Assembly: GCF_001431725.1 (NCBI RefSeq)
Contig: NZ_CP013106.1
Span: 3,596,001 to 3,660,000 of the forward strand
DNA: 64,000 nucleotides
Source: Halomonas huangheensis
Lineage (GTDB): Bacteria; Pseudomonadota; Gammaproteobacteria; Pseudomonadales; Halomonadaceae
Direction: 5' to 3'
Within the stretch, counting starts at the first letter, position 1, and every line of letters starts with the position of its first letter. Below are positions 40,414 through 49,544 of the stretch, in pieces. The notes beneath the pieces were generated by a model. That model made no database searches. It was not told where the DNA came from and worked only from the letters and a program-made list of their open reading frames with translations. The translations under genes and the position numbers were made by a program.

Positions 40414-40469
40414 GAGTCCATCCTGTGTCAGATTGCAGGTATTGAAGATAGCGAAAAGTGAAAGCGTGG

Positions 40470-41987
40470 CTACAGGACCGGTTGCAGGAAACGTACGAGT
40501 GTCGCGGAGACGCCCGCTTTCTGCAGCGAGCACCAGGCATCTACCACCGTCTTGACGAAATGCGGGTACCCGGCCAGTTCGCTCGGGAATACGTCTTCCT
40601 GCGCAAGGAAGGCCATCACCAATGACTCGGGATCGCGGTGCGCGGCATGCAACGCGGCCAGGCGCTCGGCAATCGGGTCATCCACGCCATGGGCATTGCC
40701 ATGCAGATCACTGCCGGCGGTATAGCGCATCCATCCGGCGACCCCCAGCGCGGTACATGTTGCGTCCCTACCCGCCTGTAGATTGATCAGCGCACCCTGC
40801 AACCAGCGTTGTGGCAGCTTCTGAGAGCCGTCCATGGCGATCTGATGCAGACGGTGACGAAGACTGTCATTGGCGAAGCGCACCACCAGGCTATCGGCAT
40901 AGGCTGTCGCGTCGGCCCCCGCTGGCAAGGTCAAGGTGGCAGCGGCTTCAGTGTGCATGTAGCGCTGCAACAGGGCGGTGAACGCTTGCTGTTGCATGGC
41001 ATCGCTGACGGTGTGAATACCGGCCAACGAGCCCAGATAGGCCAGTAGCGAATGACTGCCATTCAGCATGCGCAGCTTCATGGTCTCGAAGGGTGCCACA
41101 TCGGCAACCATCTGCACGCCGTCATGCTCCCAGTCGGGCCGCCCCTGGGGGAAGTGGTCCTCGACCACCCACTGGCTGAATGCCTCACACACCACTGCGC
41201 CAGGATCGTCGACGCCCAGCTCGGCGAGACGCTGGAAATCCGCCGCGGTCATGGCCGGGACAATACGATCGACCATGCTGCATGGAAAAGCGACGTGCTG
41301 GGCGATCCACTCGGCCAGTTGCGCATCCCGGTGACCGGCCAGTTCGACCACCGCCTGCCGCGTGCGCTTGCCGTTGTCCGGCATATTGTCGCAACACAGC
41401 ACCGTGAACGGCGCGATGCCCGCCTCCCGACGCCGAGACAGCGCCTCCACCAGCATCCCCGGTGCAGTCTGCGGGCGTTGAGGATGTTGAATGTCATGAG
41501 CAATGGCTGCTGCATCAACCAACAACGCACCACTGCCAAGGCTGGATTTGAGCTCGAAGTGGAGCTGTAGAGAGAAGTTGGGTTTTAAATAGTAGCCCTT
41601 CTCGGTCACCGTCAGAGTGACGATACGCACACCGGGATCACTCATGCGCTCGAGCAATGCCTCGAGGTCCGGGCCATCGGGCCCGGCGTACAACGCCTCG
41701 CGGATCGCCGTTACCTCTCTCAGCGTGACATCGCGACTGTCACGGTACTCGGCCACGTGGTAGCGCATACCACCATCACGCAGTTGGCTGACCAGTTGCT
41801 GATTGGAGCGGATATTGGCACTGCATATGCCCCAGCTTCCGCCCTCGTGGCGAGACAGGTTGCGCTCGACATAGACGGCCTGATGAGCGCGATGAAAGGC
41901 GCCGAGCCCGAGATGCACAATACCGATATCGGCACCGGAATGGCAGCTGGCGATGTGTTCAACGTTCACTGGTTCCGTACACAACAT
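40470..41987 (-). CDS. uxuB: Mannitol-dehydrogenase-family oxidoreductase, probably D-mannonate oxidoreductase (fructuronate reductase) UxuB
   Basis: A 505-residue long-chain polyol dehydrogenase interconverting D-fructuronate and D-mannonate with NAD(H). The Rossmann start [20 protein letters not shown] and the catalytic region [16 protein letters not shown] are those of the UxuB/mannitol dehydrogenase family. ATG 41985-41987 has GGGAGAG 8 nt upstream, 5 nt after the dctM stop. Context (uxuA, manD) favours mannonate over mannitol or altronate. Confidence 0.9.
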   Translation of the reverse strand: MLCTEPVNVEHIASCHSGADIGIVHLGLGAFHRAHQAVYVERNLSRHEGGSWGICSANIRSNQQLVSQLRDGGMRYHVAEYRDSRDVTLREVTAIREALYAGPDGPDLEALLERMSDPGVRIVTLTVTEKGYYLKPNFSLQLHFELKSSLGSGALLVDAAAIAHDIQHPQRPQTAPGMLVEALSRRREAGIAPFTVLCCDNMPDNGKRTRQAVVELAGHRDAQLAEWIAQHVAFPCSMVDRIVPAMTAADFQRLAELGVDDPGAVVCEAFSQWVVEDHFPQGRPDWEHDGVQMVADVAPFETMKLRMLNGSHSLLAYLGSLAGIHTVSDAMQQQAFTALLQRYMHTEAAATLTLPAGADATAYADSLVVRFANDSLRHRLHQIAMDGSQKLPQRWLQGALINLQAGRDATCTALGVAGWMRYTAGSDLHGNAHGVDDPIAERLAALHAAHRDPESLVMAFLAQEDVFPSELAGYPHFVKTVVDAWCSLQKAGVSATLVRFLQPVL

Positions 41988-41992
41988 GCTGA

Positions 41993-43273
41993 TCACTCTC
42001 CCATCAACAGATTGGGTAGCCATAGCGAGATTGCCGGGACGAATGACACCAGCATCAGTACCACCAGGTTACAGATCAGGAAGGGAATAATGGCCCGCGC
42101 TACCTGCAGCATCGGTAGTTTACCGATACTCGAGACCACAAACAGGCACACCCCTACAGGTGGAGTGGTCAGGCCGATCATCAGATTAAGTACCGCCATC
42201 ACGCCAAAGTGGATCGGGTCCATACCGATACCGGTCGCCACTCCCAGCAGTGCAGGGAACAGGATAATCAGGGCGGCGATGGTCTCCATGAAGGCGCCGA
42301 CGAACAGCAGGATCAGATTGAGGATCAGGATCACCACAATCGGGTTGTCGCTGAAGCCCAGAATGGCATCCGCCAGCAACTGGGGAATCTGTTGACTGGT
42401 CAATATCCAGCCGAACAGGTTGGCCAGCCCCACCAACAGCATCAAGGATGCCGAGGTCAGGACGGTATCGGAGAGGATGCCGCGCAGATTGCTCCAGTTG
42501 ATGCCCTTATAGACGAAGGTGCCAATCAGCAGCGCGTAGAGGCTGGCGACAATCGATGCCTCGGTGGGAGTAAACAGGCCACCGATGATGCCGTAGAGAA
42601 TAATGAACGTCATCAGCAGCGCCCAGAAGGCACTACGCCCTTCCGTCAGCAGCTCCTTGAACGTGGCGCGTTTTTCTCTGGGGTAACCACGCCGCATGGC
42701 CAGCCAATAAACGGTGATCATCATCGCCACGCCCAGCAACAGGCCCGGTATTGCTCCGGCGAGGAACATGCGTCCCACGGAGATCCCCGACAGAGAACCG
42801 ACAATGATCATCGGCACACTGGGCGGAATTATCGGTCCAATGGTTGAGGATGCCGCTGTCACCGCTGCAGCAAACGGCTTGTCATAACCTGAGCGAGCCA
42901 TGCCGGGAATCATCACCGAACCAATGCTCGCCGCGTCCGCCACGGCGGTACCGGAAATACCGCTGAAAATCATCGAACCGCCGACATTGGCCAATCCGAG
43001 GCCACCACGAATATGGCCGACCAAAGCATTGGAGAAGCGCACGATATGCTGGGTGATATTCCCCACATTCATCAGATTGCCGGCCATGACGAAACCGGGA
43101 ATGCACAGCAACACAAAGACATCGATTCCCGAGAACATGCGCTGGGGAATGATGGTCAGGGAAATATCGCTCAACAGCAGGTAGGCCAGTGAGGCGATCC
43201 CCAGACAAAAGGCAATCGGCAGGCCGATCAACAGCAGCACCAGAAAGGTGATGAAGAGTACCGCGATTTCCAT
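41993..43273 (-). CDS. dctM: TRAP transporter large membrane subunit (DctM) of the hexuronate/gulonate locus
   Basis: A 426-residue inner-membrane protein with about 12 membrane segments and DctM motifs GSMIFSGISGTAVADAASIG, IIPPSVPMIIVG and GLFTPTEAS. It forms the Na-coupled channel with DctQ, fed by the periplasmic DctP. It overlaps dctQ by 1 nt. Flanking uxuB, uxuA and manD imply a sugar-acid substrate such as L-gulonate, mannonate or fructuronate. Confidence 0.93.
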   Translation of the reverse strand: MEIAVLFITFLVLLLIGLPIAFCLGIASLAYLLLSDISLTIIPQRMFSGIDVFVLLCIPGFVMAGNLMNVGNITQHIVRFSNALVGHIRGGLGLANVGGSMIFSGISGTAVADAASIGSVMIPGMARSGYDKPFAAAVTAASSTIGPIIPPSVPMIIVGSLSGISVGRMFLAGAIPGLLLGVAMMITVYWLAMRRGYPREKRATFKELLTEGRSAFWALLMTFIILYGIIGGLFTPTEASIVASLYALLIGTFVYKGINWSNLRGILSDTVLTSASLMLLVGLANLFGWILTSQQIPQLLADAILGFSDNPIVVILILNLILLFVGAFMETIAALIILFPALLGVATGIGMDPIHFGVMAVLNLMIGLTTPPVGVCLFVVSSIGKLPMLQVARAIIPFLICNLVVLMLVSFVPAISLWLPNLLMGE

Positions 43274-43842
43274 TACCGCACCTCATTGGCTGTCTGTTCG
43301 CCGCGCACCAGAGCAATGATGCCTTCCAGCGTACAGATGACGCTGTAGAACAGCAGAGAGCCGAAAAGCACAACCGAAGACAGGAAGATATAGATCATCG
43401 GCACACGCATGGAGGGCGAGGTCTGGAAGGCACCGATCTGGGCGAACTTCCATGCCTCGGGCAGCACGATCAACGCGAATCCACCGGTCAACAGCGAGAT
43501 CAGGGTGAGATAGGCAGCACGACCGCGAAACCCCAGCGCGCCATGAAACAGTTCAACATTGACGTTGCGGTGACGATGCAGGACCACACCGGCTCCCAGT
43601 GAAACCATGTAGATGAACAGATAGCGAGTCAGCTCTTCCGTCCAGGCCACAGTAAACGGCAGCAACAGCCGCGATACCACCTGCAGCAGAACCGTCAGCG
43701 ATAGACCCACCAGCGCGATGACGGCGAGGGTCAACAACGTCCTGTCCAGCACATCGGCCAGCCGGCCGAGCGGTCCCTTGAGCCTAGGGATGGTGTTCAG
43801 TACCTCCAGCGACTCCGGTATCTCCTGAGCGAGATCCGACAT
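43273..43842 (-). CDS. dctQ: TRAP transporter small membrane subunit (DctQ)
   Basis: A 189-residue protein with four membrane segments and the DctQ motif VAWTEELTRYLFIYMVSLGA. The start MSDLAQEI (43842) is chosen because GGAG lies 6 nt upstream inside the longer frame; the ATG at 43854 has no site. It lies between dctM and dctP; a hairpin (43874-43894) separates it from dctP. Confidence 0.9.
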   Translation of the reverse strand: MSDLAQEIPESLEVLNTIPRLKGPLGRLADVLDRTLLTLAVIALVGLSLTVLLQVVSRLLLPFTVAWTEELTRYLFIYMVSLGAGVVLHRHRNVNVELFHGALGFRGRAAYLTLISLLTGGFALIVLPEAWKFAQIGAFQTSPSMRVPMIYIFLSSVVLFGSLLFYSVICTLEGIIALVRGEQTANEVR

Positions 43843-43873
43843 GGGCTTCTCCATACGTGAAGGTCGACGGAAA

Positions 43874-43894
43874 CCGAGGCGGTGGCCGCCCCGG
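43874..43894 (-). other. Hairpin between dctP and dctQ
   Basis: CCG-a-GGCGG / CCGCC-c-CGG with a 3-nt loop (8 pairs with one mismatch) in the dctP-dctQ gap. Confidence 0.55.
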
Positions 43895-43916
43895 CAAATG
43901 ATCCGAAGTATGAGAC

Positions 43917-44897
43917 TTACAGTGCCTGGATGGCCTCGTAGAGTTCGACCTGCTCTTCACTGAGGGACTCGAGCACTGCCGGACGCGCCTTCTCGGCAAA
44001 GGCCTGCTGATCGACCTCGACAAACTCCATTCCCTTGTCGGTCAGCGCCTGCTGGAGGCGCTGCTGATCTTCGCCAAACAGCTGCTGTTCGTAGGCCTGC
44101 ATTTCCAAAGCGGCATCACGTACCACCTGCTGCAGGTCCTCAGGCATGGACTGTAGCTTGCTCTGGCCGATCACCACGTAGATCCAGCTGCGCACGTGGT
44201 CGGTCATGTTCACGTACTGCTGTACCTCGTTGAAACTGGCACTCTCGATCAGGCTGAGCGGGTTTTCCTGAGCCTCGATGGTGTTCTGCTGCAAAGAAGT
44301 GAACACCTCGGAGAACGCCATCGGTGTGGGTCGGGCATCAAGGGCTTCCCAGCTATCGACAAACAGCGGCACGTTGGGCACGCGCAGACGCAGACCATCG
44401 AGATCATCCGGAGTAGTGATCGGACGGTTGGAGGTCAGCTCACGCGGGCCACGCTCGAACCAGGCCAGCGGTACCAGGCCGGTACGCTCGGTGATCTGCG
44501 CTTCGATCTGTTTGCCGATATCGCTTTCGACGGTCTGACGCAGATGCTCCTCGTCGCGGAACAGGTAGGGCACTGCCATCATCGCGGCCGCCGGCGCCCA
44601 GTTCTGCAGGCTCTCTCCGGTGATGGTCATGTCCGCGGTACCCAGTTGGATGCTGTTGATGACATCCATCTCGCTACCCAGTTGCTCATTCGGATAGACC
44701 TGAACCTCGATACGCCCATCGGAATTGGCTTCGACCAATTCCTTGAACTTGAGCGCAGCCTTGTTCCAGATGTTCTGTTCATTGGCGAGGTGGCCGAACT
44801 TGAGAGTGAAATCAGCCGCCAGCAATGACTGGCTACCGAGAATTGCAGCACCCAGCAGGGCACCTGTTACCAGCCGCTTGAAGGTTGTTGTTGACAT
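43917..44897 (-). CDS. dctP: TRAP transporter binding protein (DctP) of the hexuronate/gulonate locus
   Basis: A 326-residue periplasmic binding protein. Its signal peptide MSTTTFKRLVTGALLGAAIL...LLAA is followed by ADFTLKFGHLANEQN. The DctP core has FPNEQLGSEMDVI-like EVQVYPNEQLGSEMDV and the conserved Arg in LDGLRLRVPNVPLFVD. ATG 44895-44897 has AAGGAG 8 nt upstream. Relatives bind uronates and aldonates. Confidence 0.92.
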   Translation of the reverse strand: MSTTTFKRLVTGALLGAAILGSQSLLAADFTLKFGHLANEQNIWNKAALKFKELVEANSDGRIEVQVYPNEQLGSEMDVINSIQLGTADMTITGESLQNWAPAAAMMAVPYLFRDEEHLRQTVESDIGKQIEAQITERTGLVPLAWFERGPRELTSNRPITTPDDLDGLRLRVPNVPLFVDSWEALDARPTPMAFSEVFTSLQQNTIEAQENPLSLIESASFNEVQQYVNMTDHVRSWIYVVIGQSKLQSMPEDLQQVVRDAALEMQAYEQQLFGEDQQRLQQALTDKGMEFVEVDQQAFAEKARPAVLESLSEEQVELYEAIQAL

Positions 44898-44929
44898 GGC
44901 GTGGGCTCCTTTCTCTTTTCTGGTCTGTG

Positions 44930-44953
44930 ACAATTGCCGGGTCTGGCAATTGT
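44930..44953 (-). other. Hairpin between lgoD and dctP
   Basis: A perfect 9-bp stem, ACAATTGCC/GGCAATTGT, with a 6-nt loop. It could act as a processing signal or weak terminator ahead of dctP. Confidence 0.6.
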
Positions 44954-44978
44954 GTGGCCTTGCGGTGGACCGAGCGCC

Positions 44979-46001
44979 TCAAGAGGCGATGTCGACGAGG
45001 ACCTTGCGGGCCTTTTCGGGGGTGGTGTCGAGCATATGGATCGCCCCGGGCATATCGCGCAGTGCCACGCGATGACTGATCAGTGCTCGGGGATCAAGGC
45101 GGCCCGCATCGATATGCGCGAGCACCTCGGGAAACTTGCGATTGTTGAGGCGTGAGCCAATCAGCGTCAGCTCCTTCTTGATCACCTCGAGTTGAATCAG
45201 ATCGCTGGGCGCCGGACTGAAGCCCAGCAGACCGATGCGTCCCGCCGGACAGGCGATGCGCAGCATGGTCGGCAGCATCGCCGGGATGCAGGCCGCATCG
45301 GCAATCAAGGGCACGCCCTCGCCCGCCGTCAGTTGCTGTACGGTCTGCTCCAGGTCCTGCTCAGCGCCATGAATGACATGGCGGGCGCCCAGTTCGAGAG
45401 CCGTATCCAGCCGCTCCGCAAGAATATCGGTGACGATGATCTCCTCGATGCCCATGGCCTGTGCCATCTGCACGATGGTCAGGCCAATCACGCCGGCACC
45501 GATGACCAGTAGACGATCTCCCGGCAGCGGCTCCATGTGCGAGAGCACATTGGCGGCAATCGAGTAGGGCTCGACCAACGCCGCCGCATCCAGCTCCAGT
45601 GAATCGGGAATCGGGTAGGCATTGGCCGCTGGTACATTGACCTGCTCGGCAAAACCACCGTGACGATGAACACCGATGACCTGCATCGCACTGCAGACAT
45701 TGGGTCGCCCGATGCGACACGGATAGCACTCACCGCAGCTGACCACCGGGTCGATGCAGACACGTTCGCCGACACGCCCGGCATCAACGCCCTCGCCTAC
45801 CGCACGGATGACTCCGGCGAACTCGTGGCCGGTGATACGCGGAAAGCGTACGAAAGCATTGTCACCATGGATGATGTGCATGTCCGAGCCACAGATGCCG
45901 GCATAGGCCACACCCACCAGCACCTCCCCCGCTTCCAGCTGCGGAGCCGGTTGCTCGCTGACGTCATAATCGTGCGGGGCCTTGACCTGAAACGCTTGCA
46001 T
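44979..46001 (-). CDS. lgoD: Zinc alcohol dehydrogenase RspB-like, probable L-gulonate 5-dehydrogenase
   Basis: A 340-residue medium-chain dehydrogenase: catalytic zinc CGSDMHIIHG and GHEFAGVI, structural zinc CGECYPCRIGRPNVC, Rossmann VIGAGVIGLTIVQMAQAMG. It is paired with the ManD/RspA gene as in E. coli rspAB. In Halomonas and Chromohalobacter such enzymes oxidise L-gulonate to D-fructuronate (EC 1.1.1.380), which UxuB reduces to D-mannonate. Substrate is inferred from context; L-idonate or L-galactonate are alternatives. The gene symbol is provisional. Confidence 0.8.
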   Translation of the reverse strand: MQAFQVKAPHDYDVSEQPAPQLEAGEVLVGVAYAGICGSDMHIIHGDNAFVRFPRITGHEFAGVIRAVGEGVDAGRVGERVCIDPVVSCGECYPCRIGRPNVCSAMQVIGVHRHGGFAEQVNVPAANAYPIPDSLELDAAALVEPYSIAANVLSHMEPLPGDRLLVIGAGVIGLTIVQMAQAMGIEEIIVTDILAERLDTALELGARHVIHGAEQDLEQTVQQLTAGEGVPLIADAACIPAMLPTMLRIACPAGRIGLLGFSPAPSDLIQLEVIKKELTLIGSRLNNRKFPEVLAHIDAGRLDPRALISHRVALRDMPGAIHMLDTTPEKARKVLVDIAS

Positions 46002-46026
46002 GAAACCGCTCCTCGAGCTTGAAAAC

Positions 46027-46065
46027 TCACACCGGAAAAAGTCACACCAGGAAAAAAATCACACC
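46027..46065. repeat. Three spaced TCACACC repeats between lgoD and manD
   Basis: TCACACC starts at 46027, 46042 and 46059, separated by A/G-rich runs (GGAAAAAG, AGGAAAAAAA). Roughly 16-bp period. Confidence 0.7.
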
Positions 46066-46073
46066 GACGATGG

Positions 46074-47285
46074 CTACCAATGCCAGAGCGTGCCGTCCTC
46101 GAGACGGTTGACCGGCAGGCTCGCCCGCTTCCAGGGGTATTGCGCCGCCAGCGATTCATCGATATCGACGCCATGTCCCGGTGCTTCACCGACGATGAAG
46201 TGACCGTCCTCGAAGCGAAAATCGTGGGAGAAGACCTGCAGCGTCAGATCGTCATGCGGCATGTATTCCTGAATGCCGAAATTGGGCACCCAGCTATCGA
46301 AATGAATCGCCGCGCCGAGACACACCGGGGACAGATCGGTGGGGCCATGGAAGCCGGTGCGGATGTGATAGAGCGCAGCGAAGTCGGCGACCCGACGCAT
46401 ATGAGTGATGCCGCCACCGTGGCTCAGCGGCGTGCGGATGTAATCGATCCACTGGTTCTGGATCATCTCGCGGTAATCGTGAATCGAGTTGAAGACCTCA
46501 CCGATCGCCAGCGGTGTGGTGGTGTGTTCGCGAATCAGGCGCAGGCTCTCCTGGTTCTCGGCGGGCACACAGTCTTCCAGCCAGAACAGGTGATAGGGTT
46601 CCACCGCCTTGCCCAGCCGCGCCGCCTCGATCGGCGTCAGGCGGTGGTGCACGTCATGCAGCAGATGCAGGTCATGACCGAACTGCTCACGCACCGCGGC
46701 GAACAGCTGCGGCACGTGGTTGAGGTATTTCTCGGTGCTCCACACATGCTCGGCAGGCAGCTCGGAATCCGCCGGCTCGTAGCGCTCGCCCTCACGTTTG
46801 GCAACGCCGTAGATGGTCGGTATTCCGGGGATCCCAGCCTGCACACGCACCGCCCGATAGCCCTGGGCCACATGACGTTCGACTTCCTGCAGACAGCCAT
46901 CGATGTCCTTGCCGGTGCAGTGGGCATAGGTCATGACACGCTCGCGACTGCGGCCGCCCAGCAACTGGTAGAGCGGCATGTTTGCGACCTTGGCCTTGAT
47001 GTCCCAAAGAGCCACATCGACAGCACCGATGGCCGCCATGGTCACCGGCCCACGGCGCCAGTAGGCACCGCGATAGAGATACTGCCAGATGTCTTCGATA
47101 CAGCTGGCATCCCTGCCGATCAGCGCCGGAAGCACATGTTCCTCGAGGTAGGCCACCACGGCCATCTCTCGGCCATTGAGCGTGGCATCGCCGATGCCGT
47201 ACACCCCGTCCTCGGTAACGATCTTGAGGGTGACGAAATTGCGCCCGGGCGCACAGACGATGGTGTAGGCCTGCTCGATCTTCAT
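46074..47285 (-). CDS. manD: Enolase-superfamily D-mannonate dehydratase ManD (RspA)
   Basis: A 403-residue mandelate racemase/enolase-family enzyme. The ManD-specific catalytic residues Arg147 (YRAVRVQAG) and Tyr159 (TIYG) fall at their known positions; Asp211 and His213 (LLHDVHH) and the ligands in [10 protein letters not shown] and IGEVFN follow, then FHGPTDLSP. ManD dehydrates D-mannonate to KDG; low-efficiency members also act on D-gluconate. UxuA in the same operon performs the same reaction with an unrelated fold. It overlaps the gntR stop by 4 bp. Confidence 0.93.
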   Translation of the reverse strand: MKIEQAYTIVCAPGRNFVTLKIVTEDGVYGIGDATLNGREMAVVAYLEEHVLPALIGRDASCIEDIWQYLYRGAYWRRGPVTMAAIGAVDVALWDIKAKVANMPLYQLLGGRSRERVMTYAHCTGKDIDGCLQEVERHVAQGYRAVRVQAGIPGIPTIYGVAKREGERYEPADSELPAEHVWSTEKYLNHVPQLFAAVREQFGHDLHLLHDVHHRLTPIEAARLGKAVEPYHLFWLEDCVPAENQESLRLIREHTTTPLAIGEVFNSIHDYREMIQNQWIDYIRTPLSHGGGITHMRRVADFAALYHIRTGFHGPTDLSPVCLGAAIHFDSWVPNFGIQEYMPHDDLTLQVFSHDFRFEDGHFIVGEAPGHGVDIDESLAAQYPWKRASLPVNRLEDGTLWHW

Positions 47286-48019
47286 CGGCTTGCTTCCTCG
47301 ATAAGTGATTGGGTCTGTTGATCATCGAACATGTCGGGAAAGCGCTGCACCAGGTCAGGCAGCGAGATCAGCACCTCACGCAGGTGGATCTGCATGGCCT
47401 GTTCGGCGGCCTCGACATCACGCGCCTCGATGGCAGCAAGGATCTGTACATGCTGCTCGATCAGCTTGCCGATCGGCGTGCTGTCGGGGACGCTGAGATA
47501 GCGCACCCGGTCGAAATGCGCCCGGACCTCCTCGACCACCTTCCATGCCGCCTGCTGGTGAACGCCGAGAATCAGTGCACGGTGGAAGAGTTCGTCGAGA
47601 TGATAGAAACGGTCGTGATCACGCGGATCGGTACAACGCCTCTGGCGTTCGACCAGATCCTGCAACTCCGACAGTGCCTCTGGTGCCAGCCCTCGGCTCG
47701 CCGCCAACCGCACCACAGCGACTTCAATGGCTTCACGAACGAAGCGGGCCTCAAGCACCGCCTGCTGCGAGATCTTGACCACGAAAGTGCCTCGCTGCGG
47801 CCGCACCTCGACCAACCCTGCTTCCGAAAGGCGAATAAAAGCTTCGCGGACGGGCTGCCGGCTCACCGAGAAAGTGTCGGCCAGTTCCTTTTCCGACAGC
47901 CCCTGCCCCGGCACCAGCACCATCCTGATGATCGACTCGCGCAGTACCTGATACAGCCGCTGGCGCACCGGGTCGCTGATCCTTGTCTCCTGCCATAGCG
48001 ATTGCAGCGTTGTCTTCAT
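47282..48019 (-). CDS. GntR/FadR-family regulator of the gulonate/mannonate operon
   Basis: A 245-residue regulator: [36 protein letters not shown] (about 35-70) and an FCD domain ([25 protein letters not shown]). It is first gene of the operon leading to manD-lgoD-TRAP-uxuB-uxuA, with a 4-bp overlap to manD. ATG 48019 has AAGG 8 nt upstream; a GTG at 48028 is possible. Repeated GTATGGTA (48083-48100) in the divergent region may be its operator. Confidence 0.88.
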   Translation of the reverse strand: MKTTLQSLWQETRISDPVRQRLYQVLRESIIRMVLVPGQGLSEKELADTFSVSRQPVREAFIRLSEAGLVEVRPQRGTFVVKISQQAVLEARFVREAIEVAVVRLAASRGLAPEALSELQDLVERQRRCTDPRDHDRFYHLDELFHRALILGVHQQAAWKVVEEVRAHFDRVRYLSVPDSTPIGKLIEQHVQILAAIEARDVEAAEQAMQIHLREVLISLPDLVQRFPDMFDDQQTQSLIEEASR

Positions 48020-48130
48020 GCGCTCCACCTTGACTGAGCCCGTTGCGGTTCGAGGCGCGTCGACCCCGTTCTGATATGACTAGTATGGTAGTATGGTAAG
48101 AAAACACAAAGCCTCTTTTTCTTAGACTTT

Positions 48131-48194
48131 GGTTCTACGAAAACCCGGTTCTACAAAAACCCGGTTCTACAACAATCTGGTGTTACAACAGTCG
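48131..48194. repeat. Four 16-bp tandem repeats just upstream of the lldD-like gene
   Basis: Units GGTTCTACRAAAACCC at 48131 and 48147, then GGTTCTACAACAATCT (48163) and GGTGTTACAACAGTCG (48179). The array ends 13 bp before the start codon, so it is in the 5-prime leader or ribosome-loading region; the usual GGAG comes from GCCTGGAGACC after the array. Confidence 0.85.
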
Positions 48195-48207
48195 CCTGGA
48201 GACCACC

Positions 48208-49392
48208 GTGAAACGTCGCTCGTATACCGGAACCGATTACCGCAAGGCCCTCAACATCCAGGACCTGGAGCGCATCGCACAGCGTCGTCTGCCCAATATG
48301 GTCTTCGAATATCTTCAAGGGGGCGCCGATGATGAACGCACCCTGCAGCGCAACAGGAGCATCTTCCATGACTACCTGTTCGAGCCTCGCACCCTGACTC
48401 GAGTAGGCCCCCGCGACCTGAGCACCACACTGCTGGGCCAGCAGTATTCCCTGCCACTGGCCATCGGCCCCACCGGCTACAACGGCATGCTGACCCGTGA
48501 TGGCGACCTCAAGCTGGCCCGTGCGGCACGCGACGCCGGCATTCCCTTTGTGTTGAGCAATGTCGCCACCACATCGCTGGAGGAGATCGCCGCGGTGGAG
48601 GGACTCAGTGCCTGGATGCAGATCTACTTCTATCGCGACCGGGATTACGTCAGAAAACTGGTCGAGCGCTGCCGCACAGCAGGCTACGAGACCATCGTGG
48701 TCACCACCGACAGCGCCATCTATGGCAATCGCGAATGGGACCTGCGCAACTTCCGCAAGCCCATGCAGCCGACCCTGCTCAATCTGCTGCACATGCTGAC
48801 GCGCCCACGCTGGATCACCGATGTACTGATTCCCGACGGCATGCCGACCTTCAAGAACCTCGGTGACCTGCTGCCTCCGGGCAAGCAGAGCGTCCAGGGC
48901 GCCTCGGCAGTCATCGGCCAGCAGCTCGACCCCACCCTCAACTGGGACGATATTGCCTGGCTACGCGACCTCTGGCCGAAGCGACTGGTGATCAAGGGAA
49001 TCCTGTCCGCCGCCGAAGCACAGCGCGCAGCAGAGTTGGGAGTCGATGCGGTGGTGTTGTCCAATCATGGCGGCCGCCAGCTCGATCAGGCCTGCTCGCC
49101 CCTCGAGATACTGCCGGAAGCCCGGCGAAGCGTCGGGGATCGTTGCCAACTGTTCATCGACAGCGGCTTCCGACGGGGCACGGATATCGTCAAGGCACTG
49201 GCCCTGGGAGCCGATGCGGTATGGCTGGGGCGCACAACCCTGTATGGACTGGCCGCAGGAGGCCAGCCCGGGGTTGCCCATGCACTGGGCATTCTGCAAC
49301 GGGAAATCGACCGCACCATCGGTCTGCTGGGCGTCGAGCGCATCGCCGACCTCGACGCCAGCAAGCTGAGGCCCGCAGGACGCAGTTCATAG
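48208..49392 (+). CDS. FMN-dependent alpha-hydroxyacid dehydrogenase (LldD/mandelate dehydrogenase family)
   Basis: A 394-residue flavoenzyme with barrel motifs MVFEYLQGGADDE, LAIGPTGYNGML, YFYRDRDYVRKLVERC and the catalytic His/Arg in VVLSNHGGRQLDQ; DSGFRRGTDIVKAL binds FMN phosphate. It oxidises an L-2-hydroxyacid to the 2-ketoacid. The start is GTG at 48208. It is divergent from the gulonate gntR across 188 bp and may share its control. Lactate, glycolate, mandelate or a sugar acid are all possible substrates; a membrane-anchor loop could not be judged. Confidence 0.87.
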   Translation: MKRRSYTGTDYRKALNIQDLERIAQRRLPNMVFEYLQGGADDERTLQRNRSIFHDYLFEPRTLTRVGPRDLSTTLLGQQYSLPLAIGPTGYNGMLTRDGDLKLARAARDAGIPFVLSNVATTSLEEIAAVEGLSAWMQIYFYRDRDYVRKLVERCRTAGYETIVVTTDSAIYGNREWDLRNFRKPMQPTLLNLLHMLTRPRWITDVLIPDGMPTFKNLGDLLPPGKQSVQGASAVIGQQLDPTLNWDDIAWLRDLWPKRLVIKGILSAAEAQRAAELGVDAVVLSNHGGRQLDQACSPLEILPEARRSVGDRCQLFIDSGFRRGTDIVKALALGADAVWLGRTTLYGLAAGGQPGVAHALGILQREIDRTIGLLGVERIADLDASKLRPAGRSS

Positions 49393-49459
49393 CCTCCGGC
49401 CCGGCACTCTCATCGACAAGGGAAACTCATCAACAGCAAAGCCCATCAACAGCAAACGA

Positions 49460-49491
49460 AAGCAGGCCACCTCGGGAGAGATGGCCTGCTT
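49460..49491. terminator. Terminator between the lldD-like gene and pyk
   Basis: A perfect 10-bp stem, AAGCAGGCCA/TGGCCTGCTT, with a 12-nt loop in the convergent gap. An exact 13-bp repeat, CATCAACAGCAAA (49428 and 49444), lies just before it. Confidence 0.75.
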
Positions 49492-49544
49492 GTCGGCTTG
49501 TGGATCAGCGCTTGTCGCTATCGAGCCTTGCTCAATTCACAGCA

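Noticed and set aside
46080..47321. 413-codon open frame antisense to manD
   Set aside because: manD has all catalytic residues; the antisense frame is a high-GC shadow rich in Arg/His/Gly with no motifs.
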